A stretch of DNA of 64,000 nucleotides from SHVO01 sp964576515 (GTDB lineage: Bacteria > Pseudomonadota > Alphaproteobacteria > Rhodospirillales > Rhodospirillaceae), in assembly GCA_964576515.1 (NCBI GenBank), contig CAZNUW010000003.1, positions 310,001-374,000 of the forward strand. The letters are read 5' to 3'. Under the pieces are notes generated by a model. The model saw only the letters and a program-made list of their open reading frames with translations. It was not told the DNA's origin and made no database searches. Positions 9,460-18,520 of the stretch are shown here, one piece after another; within the stretch, counting starts at the first letter, position 1; each line of letters begins with the position of its first letter. Made by a program: the position numbers and the translations under genes.

Positions 9460-9489
9460 GGGACATAGTCTAAAGAACGCCCGACGGCC

Positions 9490-9530
9490 GTAGAAAAGAA
9501 AAAGCGCGCGCCGACATGCGGCGCGCGCCG
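9490..9530 (-). terminator. Intrinsic terminator after hsp20
   Basis: Perfect 10-bp stem (arms 9503-9512 and 9518-9527, all G and C) with a 5-base loop. On the minus strand it is followed by a run of T (TTTTTCTTTT), immediately downstream of the hsp20 stop. Confidence 0.85.
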
Positions 9531-9560
9531 GAAGTGAACGTTTAAGGGGATCGTTTCAGT

Positions 9561-10013
9561 TTACGCGGCCTGCGCGATGGTCTTCGGCGCCGGAGCGGTT
9601 CCGGCAATCGCGACTTTGCGCGGCTTCAAGGCTTCCGGAATCTCGCGTTTGAGATCGATATGCAGCAAGCCGTTTTCCATCGTCGCGCCGCTGACTTGGA
9701 TATGATCGGCAAGCTCGAACTTGCGCTCGAACGAGCGGCCCGCGATTCCGCGATGGAGGAAGGTCGTCGCCGCTTCGTCTTGCGTCGCCTTGCCGCGAAC
9801 CGTCAGTGTGTGGTTTTCAACCTGCACGTCGAGATCGTTCTCCGCGAATCCGGCAACCGCGAACGTAATGCGATAGGCGTCTTGGCCCGACTTCGCAATA
9901 TTGTACGGCGGATAAGAGGGGACTTGGTCGAGACCGGTGGCCTCGAAAAGGCGGGTCAGATTGTCGAAGCCGACCGACGCGCGATAGAGCGGAGAGAGAT
10001 CGAAGGTACGCAT
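9561..10013 (-). CDS. Small heat shock protein, Hsp20/IbpA family
   Basis: A 150-residue alpha-crystallin-domain chaperone that holds unfolding proteins. The start is ATG at 10013, giving MRTFDLSPLYRASVGFDNL, the usual IbpA-type opening; the frame continuing to 10106 would read through the leader. The core contains YRITFAVAGFAENDLDV, LTVRGKA, and LHRGIAGRSFERKFELADHI, and ends in a beta strand plus an Ala/Pro/Lys-rich tail. The Shine-Dalgarno GGAG at 10023-10026 is inside a hairpin, described separately. A strong terminator follows the stop. Confidence 0.95.
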   Translation of the reverse strand: MRTFDLSPLYRASVGFDNLTRLFEATGLDQVPSYPPYNIAKSGQDAYRITFAVAGFAENDLDVQVENHTLTVRGKATQDEAATTFLHRGIAGRSFERKFELADHIQVSGATMENGLLHIDLKREIPEALKPRKVAIAGTAPAPKTIAQAA

Positions 10014-10110
10014 GGGAATATTCTCCAATGAGCAATATTCAAGAGCGCGTTTATCAAGCTGCCGGGCTTCGAGCCGCCACGAGTCGTCCTCGTTGGAACC
10101 CCTCAAAGCC
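10014..10110 (-). promoter_or_regulatory. ROSE-like RNA thermometer in the hsp20 leader
   Basis: The transcript segment 10036-10020 reads AUUGCUCAUUGGAGAAU. It can fold as AUU/AAU, a bulged G, then CUC/GAG with an AUUG loop, placing the GGAG Shine-Dalgarno in the stem nine bases from the AUG. The U-U-G-C-U next to a paired GGAG is the hallmark of ROSE thermometers of rhizobial hsp genes. Further upstream are small hairpins such as GGCU-CGA-AGCC and CGAG-GACGA-CUCG, as in multi-hairpin ROSE leaders. The 5' end is not defined. Confidence 0.65.
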
Positions 10111-10248
10111 GCGGCGCGCCGGAATGGCCGCGCCCGTTGGCCGAACAGGCCCCGAAGGCGCCTGCGGGATTGGATTTAAGGCGGGAAACGACACCCGCAA
10201 GGGGCGTCGGGCGAATTTTTTAAAGGAACTGCGCCTGAATACCCTGAT

Positions 10249-10815
10249 CTAGTGGGGTAATTCGGCCTCATGGGGGATCGCATCGTCGCGGCGGTCGTCG
10301 TCGCGGTGGATCATGGCGATCCGGCGCAGATCCTTGAGGGCGGGATCGAGGGCCTTCAGCTTGCTTTCGAGATCGGCGCGAAACGCAGGCGGCAAATCCC
10401 CTTGCAGCAACCGGCCGACGATGTCGCATTGGCGGACGAGCGTGTTGGTGGCGTCGATCAGGCTGCGCGACTTCGGGGTATGGGAATCGTGCACCGAGCG
10501 CAGGTTGTTCATGATCATATGGATCATGGCTTTGATGAAGGGATCGGCCTTGCGCATCTTGTCGAGCATGGTCTCGACCGGAATGAGGGTCAGCTTGGAT
10601 TCTTCCAGCGCAAAGGCCGTGGCCATGCGCGGTGAGCCGTCGATGGCCGCCATTTCGCCGAAGAGTTCCCCTTTGCGCACGGTCGCGAGCGGAATCTTGC
10701 GACCCTGGGCTTCACGGTACAGGCCGATCGCGCCGCTGTTGACGATGTAAGCGGCGTCGCCGCTATCGCCCTGTTTGAACAGCACCTTGCCTTTGGGAAA
10801 CGTAACGACGTCCAC
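10249..10815 (-). CDS. Cyclic nucleotide-binding domain protein without DNA-binding domain
   Basis: A 188-residue protein whose first about 120 residues form a cNMP-binding beta roll: GKVLFKQGDSGDAAYIVNSG, then KGELFGEMAAIDGSPRMATA, which covers the phosphate-binding cassette (FGEMA...R.A). The remainder is helical and charged, with no Crp-type helix-turn-helix, so it is unlikely to bind DNA directly. Bacterial proteins of this form often act as regulatory adaptors; the partner is unknown. It is followed at 235 bases by hsp20 on the same strand with separate control. Confidence 0.8.
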   Translation of the reverse strand: MDVVTFPKGKVLFKQGDSGDAAYIVNSGAIGLYREAQGRKIPLATVRKGELFGEMAAIDGSPRMATAFALEESKLTLIPVETMLDKMRKADPFIKAMIHMIMNNLRSVHDSHTPKSRSLIDATNTLVRQCDIVGRLLQGDLPPAFRADLESKLKALDPALKDLRRIAMIHRDDDRRDDAIPHEAELPH

Positions 10816-10949
10816 CCGAGCGCCCCCGCCTAAAGGATCGCGCCTACCCGCGGCCCTTCTGTATAGTTTTCAACGGAAATGCGAGGAAAGTCAAAGTCTT
10901 CGCGTGTTAGCCGTAGCCTTCAACGCCAATCCCGAGGGGGCGGCGTTCC

Positions 10950-11972
10950 TTAGGTGACCTGCCACGTGTTGCCGGCGCGCATCAATTGATCGAGGTTGCC
11001 CGGCCCTTTCGCGCGCGCCGCCGCATCCTGGGCGGCGACGGCCGCTTCATAGGATTGCGCGGGATCGCAATAGATCACGCCGAGAACTTCGGGGAAGTGA
11101 GGGGGGCGCAAGGCCGCCAGCAAACCCGCAACCACGCGATTCTTCTCGTCGTGCACCAGAATCTCGGCCTCCGTGACGCCGCTTTCGCCGATCGTCACCA
11201 CCTCGAGAGAAAATGTCTGCGCGTTCAAACGCAGGCCCTTGTTGCGCTCCTTGCCGAAGATCATCGGCGCGCCGTGTTTGACATGGAGTTGCATGTCCGC
11301 GGCGACGGCTTTCTCGGTGAACCCCGCGAAGGCGGCGTCGTTATAGACGATGCAGTTCTGAATGATTTCGATGAAGGAGGCGCCCTTGTGGGCGCGCGCG
11401 CGGGCGAACAGCTCGCCCAATTCCTTCGCCTGGACGTCGATGCCGCGGGCGATGAACCGTGCGTTGCACCCCAACGCGAAAGTACAGGCGTCGGCGGGAC
11501 TGTCGACGCTGCCCATCGGCGTCGAGGGCGAGCGCTGGCCGACGCGCGAGGTCGGCGAATACTGCCCTTTGGTCAGGCCGTAGATCTCGTTGTTGAACAG
11601 AAGGATGTTGATGTCGATGTTGCGCCGTAGCGCATGGAACAGATGATTGCCCCCGATGGACAGAGCGTCGCCGTCGCCCGTCACCATCCAGACATCGAGT
11701 TCGGGACGCGCAAGCTTGAGGCCGGTTGCGATCGCGGGCGCGCGCCCGTGGATCGTATGAAATCCATAGGTCGCCATGTAGTACGGGAAGCGCGACGAAC
11801 ACCCGATCCCTGAAATGAAGACGGTGTTCTCGGGCCGCACACCCATATCGGCCAGCGACTTGTGCATCGCTTTCAAGATCGCGTAGTCGCCGCATCCCGG
11901 GCACCAGCGCACTTCCTGGTCCGATGCGAAATCCTTCGCGGTGAGCTTCTCGGGCGGAACCGTGACGTTCAT
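10950..11972 (-). CDS. korB: 2-oxoacid:ferredoxin oxidoreductase, beta subunit (KorB-like)
   Basis: TPP-binding subunit (340 residues) that, with the alpha subunit, oxidatively decarboxylates a 2-oxoacid such as 2-oxoglutarate to an acyl-CoA and reduced ferredoxin. The start is ATG at 11972, overlapping the korA stop as ATGA. The motif CPGCGDY near residue 23 and the TPP-motif GDGDALSIGGNHL followed by NIDINILLFNNEIYGLTKGQ are clear. The 2-oxoglutarate assignment is by analogy with bacterial KorAB; pyruvate or branched acids are not excluded. Confidence 0.9.
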   Translation of the reverse strand: MNVTVPPEKLTAKDFASDQEVRWCPGCGDYAILKAMHKSLADMGVRPENTVFISGIGCSSRFPYYMATYGFHTIHGRAPAIATGLKLARPELDVWMVTGDGDALSIGGNHLFHALRRNIDINILLFNNEIYGLTKGQYSPTSRVGQRSPSTPMGSVDSPADACTFALGCNARFIARGIDVQAKELGELFARARAHKGASFIEIIQNCIVYNDAAFAGFTEKAVAADMQLHVKHGAPMIFGKERNKGLRLNAQTFSLEVVTIGESGVTEAEILVHDEKNRVVAGLLAALRPPHFPEVLGVIYCDPAQSYEAAVAAQDAAARAKGPGNLDQLMRAGNTWQVT

Positions 11973-13867
11973 GGCGACACCTCCTTGCCAAGCTGCGCTT
12001 GGATGGCGTTTTCGACCTCGGAGATCTTGAGCGGCTGACCGGACACCTTCAAAAGCCCCTTGGCGTCGACGAGATATTGGCCGCGCAGGAGCTGAAGCAT
12101 CTGGCCGTTGTTCATCTCCGCGACCAGTACCTTCTCGTAGCTCTTGAGAAGCGCACCCAAGTTGCGCGGCAACGGCCAGACGTGGCGGATATGGATGTGC
12201 GCGACGTCGAGGCCCTTGGCGCGCATATTCGCGACCGCGCGGTTGATCGGTCCGAAGGTCGATCCCCATCCGACCACGGCGAGCGCACCCTTGGCCTCGC
12301 CGATCTCCACGTCCTGCGCGGGGATATCGTCGGCGATATTGTTGATCTTCGCCGCGCGCGTATCCGTCATTTTCTGGTGATTGGCCGCGTCATAGGAGAT
12401 GTTGCCGGAGTCATAGTCCTTCTCGATGCCGCCGATGCGGTGCATGAGCTTGGGCGTACCGGGCACAGCCCAGGCGCGGGCCAGGGTTTTTTCATCGCGC
12501 AGGAACGGATGGAAGCCTTCCGGGTCCGTACGGAATTGCACCTTGAACGGGGCATAATCCGCGAGCGACGGAATCTTCCACGGCTCCGCCGCATTGGCGA
12601 TATAGCCGTCGGACAGCAGGATCACGGGCGTCATGTATTTGGTGGCCAGACGCACCGCTTCAATCGCCACATCGAAACAATCGCCCGGCGAGCGCGATGC
12701 GATGACCGGCACCGGTGCGTCGCCGTTGCGCCCGAAGACCGCGATGAAAAGGTCGGATTGTTCCGTTTTCGTCGGCAAGCCCGTCGATGGCCCGCCGCGT
12801 TGCGTGTCGACGATGACCAGCGGAAGTTCCGTCGAGATCGCCAATCCTATGGCTTCGGTCTTTAACGCGACGCCGGGGCCCGACGATGCCGTGACGCCCA
12901 ACTTGCCCCCATAGGAAACGCCGATGGCGGCGCAGCAGGCCGCGATCTCGTCCTCCGCCTGGAAGGTCGTCACGCCGTACTGTTTCATGCGCGCGAGGAT
13001 ATGCAGGATCGGCGACGATGGTGTGATGGGATAGGACGCGAGCACCATCTCGAGGCCCGCAAGCTGCGCGCCGGCCGCAAGCCCCCACGCGAGGGATTCC
13101 GCGCCGGACACGAGCCTGTATGTTCCCGGTTCGACCTTCACGCTGGGCAGGGACACCGGCGCCACATCGCCCGAGAGCTCATGGGTCTCGCCGTAGGCGT
13201 GACCCGCGTTCAGGGCCGCGAGGTTCGCCTTGCCGATGGGATCCTCGGCGCCGAACTTGCGCGCGATATACTCCATCGTCGACTTCAGCTCGCGGTCGTA
13301 CATCCACGAGACGAGCCCCAGCACCCAGAGGTTCTTGGTGCGCAGCGCTTCCTTCTGCGACACGCCGAACGGCTTCGCGACTTCCAGGGCCTGGGCGGAG
13401 ATGTCGATCTCCATGACGCGGAATTCTTTCAACGTGCCGTCGGCGCGCGGATCGACCGCGAAGCCCGCGCGCTTGATGTCCTTCTCCTTGAAGGCGCCCG
13501 CATCCAGGATCACGAGGCCGCCTTTGCGCAACCCCTTGTAGTTCACCATCAAGGCCGCGGGGTTGAGCGCCACCAGCACGTCCGGCTGGTCGCCGGCGGT
13601 CTTGACGACACGCGAGCCGAAATTGATCTGGAAGGCCGATACGCCGTAGGTCGTGCCGGTCGGCGCGCGGATCTCGGCCGGGAAATCCGGGAAGGTGGCC
13701 AGTGAATTCCCGACAAGGGCGGTTTCCTGGCTGAACTGACTGCCGAGAAGCTGGACGCCGTCGCCCGAGTCCCCGGCGAAACGCACCACGATGGCGTCCG
13801 CATCCGCTTTCTGGGCCGGGCCCGCGCCGGGCGCGCCACCGTGGAGATCTCTCGCTTGCACATTCAT
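11969..13867 (-). CDS. korA: 2-oxoacid:ferredoxin oxidoreductase, fused gamma-alpha subunit (KorA-like)
   Basis: A 632-residue protein in which the gamma domain (about residues 20-210, with FAGDSGDGVQLLGSQFS) is fused to the alpha domain, the arrangement of bacterial two-subunit KorAB. The alpha domain has ASYPITPSSPILHIL and GVTASSGPGVALKTEAIGLA, contributing to CoA and TPP binding. The start ATG at 13867 has a GGGAG site upstream; an in-frame extension to 13969 lacks support. It is coupled to korB by a four-base overlap. A 7Fe ferredoxin gene 4.7 kb away is a candidate electron acceptor. Confidence 0.92.
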   Translation of the reverse strand: MNVQARDLHGGAPGAGPAQKADADAIVVRFAGDSGDGVQLLGSQFSQETALVGNSLATFPDFPAEIRAPTGTTYGVSAFQINFGSRVVKTAGDQPDVLVALNPAALMVNYKGLRKGGLVILDAGAFKEKDIKRAGFAVDPRADGTLKEFRVMEIDISAQALEVAKPFGVSQKEALRTKNLWVLGLVSWMYDRELKSTMEYIARKFGAEDPIGKANLAALNAGHAYGETHELSGDVAPVSLPSVKVEPGTYRLVSGAESLAWGLAAGAQLAGLEMVLASYPITPSSPILHILARMKQYGVTTFQAEDEIAACCAAIGVSYGGKLGVTASSGPGVALKTEAIGLAISTELPLVIVDTQRGGPSTGLPTKTEQSDLFIAVFGRNGDAPVPVIASRSPGDCFDVAIEAVRLATKYMTPVILLSDGYIANAAEPWKIPSLADYAPFKVQFRTDPEGFHPFLRDEKTLARAWAVPGTPKLMHRIGGIEKDYDSGNISYDAANHQKMTDTRAAKINNIADDIPAQDVEIGEAKGALAVVGWGSTFGPINRAVANMRAKGLDVAHIHIRHVWPLPRNLGALLKSYEKVLVAEMNNGQMLQLLRGQYLVDAKGLLKVSGQPLKISEVENAIQAQLGKEVSP

Positions 13868-14050
13868 GAGGCCGTCTCCCGCGCGGGGACCGGGCCCCGC
13901 ATAAGACCTTGCACGACTTGGCTGCATCCGGGGAGAAGCGGCATCGCCCCTCCCGGACCGATCGCTCAAGTGTAGCGGACATAGCGCACCGGCTTAATCA
14001 AAAAGGCGGTAACCGGGGTGCGAAAAGGCCCGGAGCCGGCGGCGGCCGGC

Positions 14051-15229
14051 CTACCCCAGCGCGGCGCGCAACCGCCCCAGCCCCCGATCGAGGTCGGCGA
14101 TGAGGTCGCTTGGATCCTCCAGCCCGATATGGAGCCTGAGGCCGGGCTCGGCTTCGGCCCAGGGGACGGCGGTGCGCACGGTTTTCGGCGCCGAGGGCGC
14201 GATCAGGCTTTCAAAGCCGCCCCACGAAAAGCCGAGCGCAAAGAGGTCCATGCCCTCGATCATCGCGGCCACGGCCTCGGGCGAGGTGCGGCGCAGGATC
14301 ACGCCCATCAAACCGGACGCGCCTTGAAAATCGCGCGACCACAACGCGTGACCGGCGTCGCCGGGCAACGCGGGGTAAAGCACGCGGCTCACCTCGGCCC
14401 GGTCCTTGAGCCACACGGCCACCTTCATCGCGTTTTCCTGATGACGCGCCAGCCGCACGCTCAAGGTCCGCAGGCCCCGGGTCGTGAGGTACACATCGTC
14501 CGGTCCCACGGCGTAACCCAAGGCAAGTACCGCGCGGCGCAAACCCGGCAAGGCGTCGGCGGTCGCGGTCACCGCGCCGATCACGGCGTCGGAGTGCCCG
14601 CAGAGATATTTTGTCCCCGCCTCGACCGAGATGTCCGCGCCCAGAGCCAGCGGCTTGCAAAACAACGGCGAGGCCCAGGTGTTGTCGACCGCAACCTTCG
14701 CGCCGCGCGCGTGGGCGGCCTTGGCGATGGCAGGGATGTCCTGCACCTCGAACGTATGAGACCCGGGCGACTCGCAAAAGATGAGCCGTGTGTTGGGACG
14801 CATCGCGGCGGCGATCCCGGCGCCGATGCAAGGATCGTAATAGTCGGTCGCCACGCCGAAGTCCTTGAGCAGGCCGTCGCAGAGTTTGCGCGTCGGCTCG
14901 TAGGCGGAATCCGACACCAGCACATGATCGCCGGATTTCACGCACCCGAGAATCGCAAGCGCGCAGGCGGCGACACCCGACGGCGTGAGGATCGTATCGG
15001 CGCCGCCGGCGAGTTCGGTGATCGCTTCTTCAAGGGTCCAGTGTGTCGGTGTCCCCAGACGTCCATAGAACAGCGCTTTCTCGCCCTTCAGGGCGCGCGG
15101 TCCGACATCCTTCAATTGCGCCATGCTGTCGAACACGACCGTCGAGGCGTGATACACCGGGGTGTTCACGATACCCGCATTGCGGGTCTTGGAATGACCG
15201 GCGCGGATGACCTTCGTGTCTTTTTTCAT
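14051..15229 (-). CDS. metC: Cystathionine beta-lyase, PLP-dependent
   Basis: Cytoplasmic Cys/Met metabolism PLP enzyme of 392 residues, start ATG at 15229 (MKKDTKVIRAGHSK); the frame continuing to 15418 runs into the divergent gene. Substrate loop FYGRLGTPTHWTLEEAI carries the Tyr/Arg of the neighbouring subunit. The PLP-binding lysine lies in SVEAGTKYLCGHSD. The family also contains cystathionine gamma-synthases and O-acetylhomoserine sulfhydrylases; the GTPTHWTLE form favours beta-lyase. It stands alone on its strand. Confidence 0.88.
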   Translation of the reverse strand: MKKDTKVIRAGHSKTRNAGIVNTPVYHASTVVFDSMAQLKDVGPRALKGEKALFYGRLGTPTHWTLEEAITELAGGADTILTPSGVAACALAILGCVKSGDHVLVSDSAYEPTRKLCDGLLKDFGVATDYYDPCIGAGIAAAMRPNTRLIFCESPGSHTFEVQDIPAIAKAAHARGAKVAVDNTWASPLFCKPLALGADISVEAGTKYLCGHSDAVIGAVTATADALPGLRRAVLALGYAVGPDDVYLTTRGLRTLSVRLARHQENAMKVAVWLKDRAEVSRVLYPALPGDAGHALWSRDFQGASGLMGVILRRTSPEAVAAMIEGMDLFALGFSWGGFESLIAPSAPKTVRTAVPWAEAEPGLRLHIGLEDPSDLIADLDRGLGRLRAALG

Positions 15230-15259
15230 GGTAGGATAGAGTAGAAGAAAGAGGGCCGT

Positions 15260-16156
15260 ATGCGAAGACGCGACTTCATGATGACGGCCACGGCCGCCGG
15301 CCTTGCGCACGCGCCTGCCCTTCAGGCGGCCGGCGCGAAACCGTTCATGAGCCTGGGATACAGCCCGTCGCGCGTCGTGACTTTCGCCGAGCTGATGCGC
15401 GGCCTGACGCCGGTCCACATCGCCGCCGACCTCAAGCGCATCGCGCCGCTCACCACCGCCATCCGCACCTACACAACAGATCTCGGCCTCGATGCGGCCC
15501 TTCCGGCGGCGAAGGCGCTTGGATTGAAAGTCTCCGTCGGGTTCGGATTGGGGTCCGACAAGGCGCTGAATGATACGGAGATCGCGCGCGGGTTAAAGGT
15601 CGTCGCGGCCCATGGCGCGATCATCGACCGGGTTTACGTCGGCAACGAAACGCTGCAACGCAAGGAATTGAATACGTCCGAACTTGCCGGTTATGTGCGG
15701 CGTGTGCGTGGGGCGATCAAGACCACCGCCATCAAGGTCGGCACGGGCGAAGCCTGGCACGACTGGCTGAAGGCGCCGGACGTCGCCGCGGAGTCGGATT
15801 TCATCGGCGCGCATCTTTATCCCTATTGGGATGGTGTTCCCATCGAAACGTCCCTTGATTACGTCGCGCGGCGCTTCAACGAACTGCGCGCCGCCTATCC
15901 GAATAAACCTGTGATCATCTCCGAGACGGGCTGGCCGTCGGCGGGACCGACAAACCAGGCCGCCGTCCCGTCGCTTGCGAATCAGGAACGTTTCATCGCG
16001 GAGTTCATGCCACGCGCCGCGAAGGAACGATGGGACTTCAGTTTCTTTGAAGCTTACGACCAGCCCTGGAAAGGCCAGGAACGCGAGATTGGCGTCGGCC
16101 CGCACTGGGGCCTGTTTGATGGGTTAAGACCCAAAGTCGCGATCGCGAAAACTTAA
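15260..16156 (+). CDS. Exported GH17-like glycoside hydrolase
   Basis: A 298-residue exported TIM-barrel protein. The N-terminus MRRRDFMMTATAAGLAHAPA is Tat-like (RRRDF followed by a hydrophobic stretch). The acid/base candidate is Glu in VYVGNETL near residue 130, and the nucleophile candidate is Glu in PVIISETGWPS near residue 220, the spacing and sequence of family 17 beta-1,3-glucan hydrolases or glucosyltransferases. Bacterial members are often tied to cyclic or linear beta-glucan, but nothing nearby confirms the substrate. The stop overlaps the convergent gene by four bases. Confidence 0.8.
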   Translation: MRRRDFMMTATAAGLAHAPALQAAGAKPFMSLGYSPSRVVTFAELMRGLTPVHIAADLKRIAPLTTAIRTYTTDLGLDAALPAAKALGLKVSVGFGLGSDKALNDTEIARGLKVVAAHGAIIDRVYVGNETLQRKELNTSELAGYVRRVRGAIKTTAIKVGTGEAWHDWLKAPDVAAESDFIGAHLYPYWDGVPIETSLDYVARRFNELRAAYPNKPVIISETGWPSAGPTNQAAVPSLANQERFIAEFMPRAAKERWDFSFFEAYDQPWKGQEREIGVGPHWGLFDGLRPKVAIAKT

Positions 16157-16764
16157 GGGGCTCTCGGACGACCGTCGTTCGTCAACAAACCGCGATCCGC
16201 CAGCGCGCGCAGGCAGCGCGCGAAGTGCGCCGGGGTCGACGGCCGGTCATACATCTCCAGCCAATTCTGTTCGGCGAAGGCAAGAATCGCGGGCTCGCCG
16301 TATTCGACTTCCCACAGGATGCCGAGCAGCGAGGAGAGGTTTTCCTCCTCCTCGCGCGTCGCGGCGTCGACACAGATCGCCGCGTTGGCTTCATCGATAC
16401 GCCCGCTTTCGGGCCCCGCGCCGACGCCGAAGTCCGGCAGCGCGCGGCGTTCGGCGGGCGCGATCTGCCAGTGCGCCACTTCATGGAAGACAACGCTGGT
16501 TTCCGAGCGCGTGCGGATCGCGACGCCGTCCCAGGAAAACGCGACGGCGGGATCCTCGTCGATTGTCGGAATACCGAAGCGCCGCGCGAGATCGATGGCT
16601 TTCGCGCGGCCGGCATGAAGGTCGGCCACAAGGCCGGGACACAGGTCCGCCGTCGCGGCGATCCTGTTGAACACCGTCCGCGCGAACGCATCGTCGCGCA
16701 GCGCACGCGCGAAGGCGGCAAAGATATCCGGCAAGAGCGCGGGATCGACAGGTGTAAGAATCAT
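16153..16764 (-). CDS. Predicted metal-dependent protein, EpmC (elongation factor P hydroxylase)-like
   Basis: A 203-residue cytoplasmic protein with a likely metal site VVFHEVAHWQIAPAERRALP then DFG, near residues 91-115. From memory, E. coli EpmC (YfcM) has a very similar segment: HExxHWCIAGKARR...DFGYW. The spacing of HExxHW, IA, RR and DFG all match; conserved acidic residues follow. Outside this core, similarity is not obvious, so the substrate may not be EF-P. It has no signal peptide, and lies 8 bases downstream of the exported nuclease gene. Confidence 0.6.
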   Translation of the reverse strand: MILTPVDPALLPDIFAAFARALRDDAFARTVFNRIAATADLCPGLVADLHAGRAKAIDLARRFGIPTIDEDPAVAFSWDGVAIRTRSETSVVFHEVAHWQIAPAERRALPDFGVGAGPESGRIDEANAAICVDAATREEEENLSSLLGILWEVEYGEPAILAFAEQNWLEMYDRPSTPAHFARCLRALADRGLLTNDGRPRAP

Positions 16765-16772
16765 GACGGACG

Positions 16773-17576
16773 TTAGAGCGCTTCGATCTGTTCGGGATGG
16801 GTCATATCCATCGACGGTCCGTTGAAATCGCGCAGATAGCCGCGCACACGCACCTTGCGGCCTTCCAACGCCAACGGATCGATTTTGTCCCTGGTGAAAA
16901 GAGACACGACCTCCGGCGGTATCGAGGCGGTGAAGTCGGTGCGATAGTCCTCGCCGAAGTTCAGATACACGCGCCCGCGCACCTTGGCCGCGTCCGCCAC
17001 CACCCCCTCGACAATCTGGAACGTTCCGGTGTCCGCCTTCAGCACGGCGGGGTCGGGCCTACGCACGGCATAATCGGGGTGGGCCCAAAGGCCCCGCCGC
17101 GCGTCGCGCGCCGTGCGCTCGGCCGCGTAGAGCTCGCGCGCGAACATGCGGTTGTCGGGAAACGTATAAACCCGCGCCCATCCTTCGCGCAGCATCGTTT
17201 CTTGCACCCACAAGCCGTCGTCACGCACCAAGTGCGCGAGGATGCGTCCGTTGCGGTCCTCGGGCGTTTTGGCCAGTCGCAACGTGATGGTGTGTTTTTC
17301 CAACAACGCCCTGAGCGCGCCGCGGCTTTCATCGGCCATCGGCCATGCGGTCGGGTTGCGCCGTCCTTGCGGCAGCTTCGGCGCCTGGATGCCCACCAGG
17401 CGGATATCGGTCTTGCCGTCCTTGAAGCGGATCGTGTCGCCGTCGTGGACCGCGCCGATCGTCCCGCGGCCGCCGTCCGGCAACGCGTCGGGAGGCGTGG
17501 CGGCAAACGCAGCCGAGGGCAGCGCCGCGAGGGGCACGGCGGCGATGAAACGGCGGCGGGACAGAGCAAACGTCAT
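16773..17576 (-). CDS. Exported thermonuclease-family (SNase-like) protein
   Basis: A 267-residue protein with an N-terminal signal (ALSRRRFIAAVPLAALPSAAFA, a possible Tat signal) and a staphylococcal-nuclease domain: VHDGDTIRFKDG, RLVGIQAPKL, EDRNGRILAHLVRDDGLWVQ and ARRGLWAHPDY. The catalytic Asp, Arg and Glu positions are recognisable, although PED-R in place of D-Y-GR is family-variable. A C-terminal beta-rich region of about 90 residues follows. It likely cuts nucleic acid in the periplasm or outside. Confidence 0.85.
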   Translation of the reverse strand: MTFALSRRRFIAAVPLAALPSAAFAATPPDALPDGGRGTIGAVHDGDTIRFKDGKTDIRLVGIQAPKLPQGRRNPTAWPMADESRGALRALLEKHTITLRLAKTPEDRNGRILAHLVRDDGLWVQETMLREGWARVYTFPDNRMFARELYAAERTARDARRGLWAHPDYAVRRPDPAVLKADTGTFQIVEGVVADAAKVRGRVYLNFGEDYRTDFTASIPPEVVSLFTRDKIDPLALEGRKVRVRGYLRDFNGPSMDMTHPEQIEAL

Positions 17577-17587
17577 GAGACCAGTCT

Positions 17588-17624
17588 AAAACAAAAACGG
17601 CCCCGCGTGTCGCGAGGCCGTCTT
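17588..17624 (-). terminator. Intrinsic terminator after carD
   Basis: Stem with arms ACGGCCCCGCG (17597-17607) and CGCGAGGCCGT (17611-17621), one mismatch and a 3-base loop. On the minus strand TTTTTGTTTT follows, between the carD stop and the nuclease start. Confidence 0.75.
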
Positions 17625-17643
17625 GTTCGCAGCGAGGAAAGCT

Positions 17644-18180
17644 TTAGGCGGCGTTCAGAAGCTTCTCGAGCTTCGCGGTCGCGGCTTCCGGCTTGATCTT
17701 TTCCACGGCGGCGACCTCATGGGCCAGACGCTCAAGCGCCTGCTCATAGATCTGCCGTTCGCTGTAGGACTGTTCCGGCTGGCTGGCGCCGCGGTGCAGG
17801 TCACGCACCACTTCGGCGATGGACACCGGATCGCCCGAGTTGATCTTGGCTTCGTATTCCTGCGCGCGGCGGCTCCACATGGCGCGCTTCACGCGGGCGC
17901 GGCCCTTGAGGGTCGTCAGCGCGGCTTCCATCACCTTGCGGGTGGAAAGCTTGCGCAGACCCGAGTTCTCGACCTTACGCACCGGGACACGCAGCGTCAT
18001 GCGATCGCGCTCGAAGCTGATGACGAACAGCTCAACCTTCTGTCCGCCGATCAGTTGGGATTCAATGCTCGTTACCTTGCCGACCCCATGGGCCGGGTAC
18101 ACGACAAAGTCGCCAGCCGAGAACGGCGCGGCGATCTTCGGCTCTTTCGCACTCTTCGTTGTCGTTACTGTCTTGGGCAT
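17644..18180 (-). CDS. CarD/CdnL-family RNA polymerase-binding regulator
   Basis: A 178-residue protein that stabilises open promoter complexes, notably at rRNA promoters. The start ATG at 18180 gives MPKTVTTTKSAKEP; the frame running to 18342 is not family-like. The N-terminal Tudor-like domain contains FSAGDFVVYPAHGVGKV and FVISFERDRMTLRVPV. The helical C-terminal DNA-binding domain contains VMEAALTTLKG and MWSRRAQEYEAKINSGD, then SIAEVVRDLHR. It is monocistronic with its own terminator. Confidence 0.95.
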   Translation of the reverse strand: MPKTVTTTKSAKEPKIAAPFSAGDFVVYPAHGVGKVTSIESQLIGGQKVELFVISFERDRMTLRVPVRKVENSGLRKLSTRKVMEAALTTLKGRARVKRAMWSRRAQEYEAKINSGDPVSIAEVVRDLHRGASQPEQSYSERQIYEQALERLAHEVAAVEKIKPEAATAKLEKLLNAA

Positions 18181-18520
18181 TTTGCGGTCTCTCCACACCA
18201 GGGGCCTGTTCTTTATTGGCGCCTTTCCCCGGATCCCCCATCGGCCGCCCCACTTTGCCACCGGGCGGCGTCTCGTTGTCGGATCGGGCCCACCCCTCGC
18301 CTTTAAGACGTAAGGGTTGAAGCGCGTTCTCCCGCAATCCACGCAAGAACTCGCGGATTATCAATAGGTTATCGCTAGAACGTGAAGTCGGACGCGAGAG
18401 AAAAAATAATCCGCCGGTTCCCCGACGGATTGGCAATTGTATAGCACAAAAAGGGGCCCAAAAACAGCCCAAAGGTCCGCGCCCACCGCAGGGCACGGAT
18501 GCTAAAGCCGGGAAACAGCC

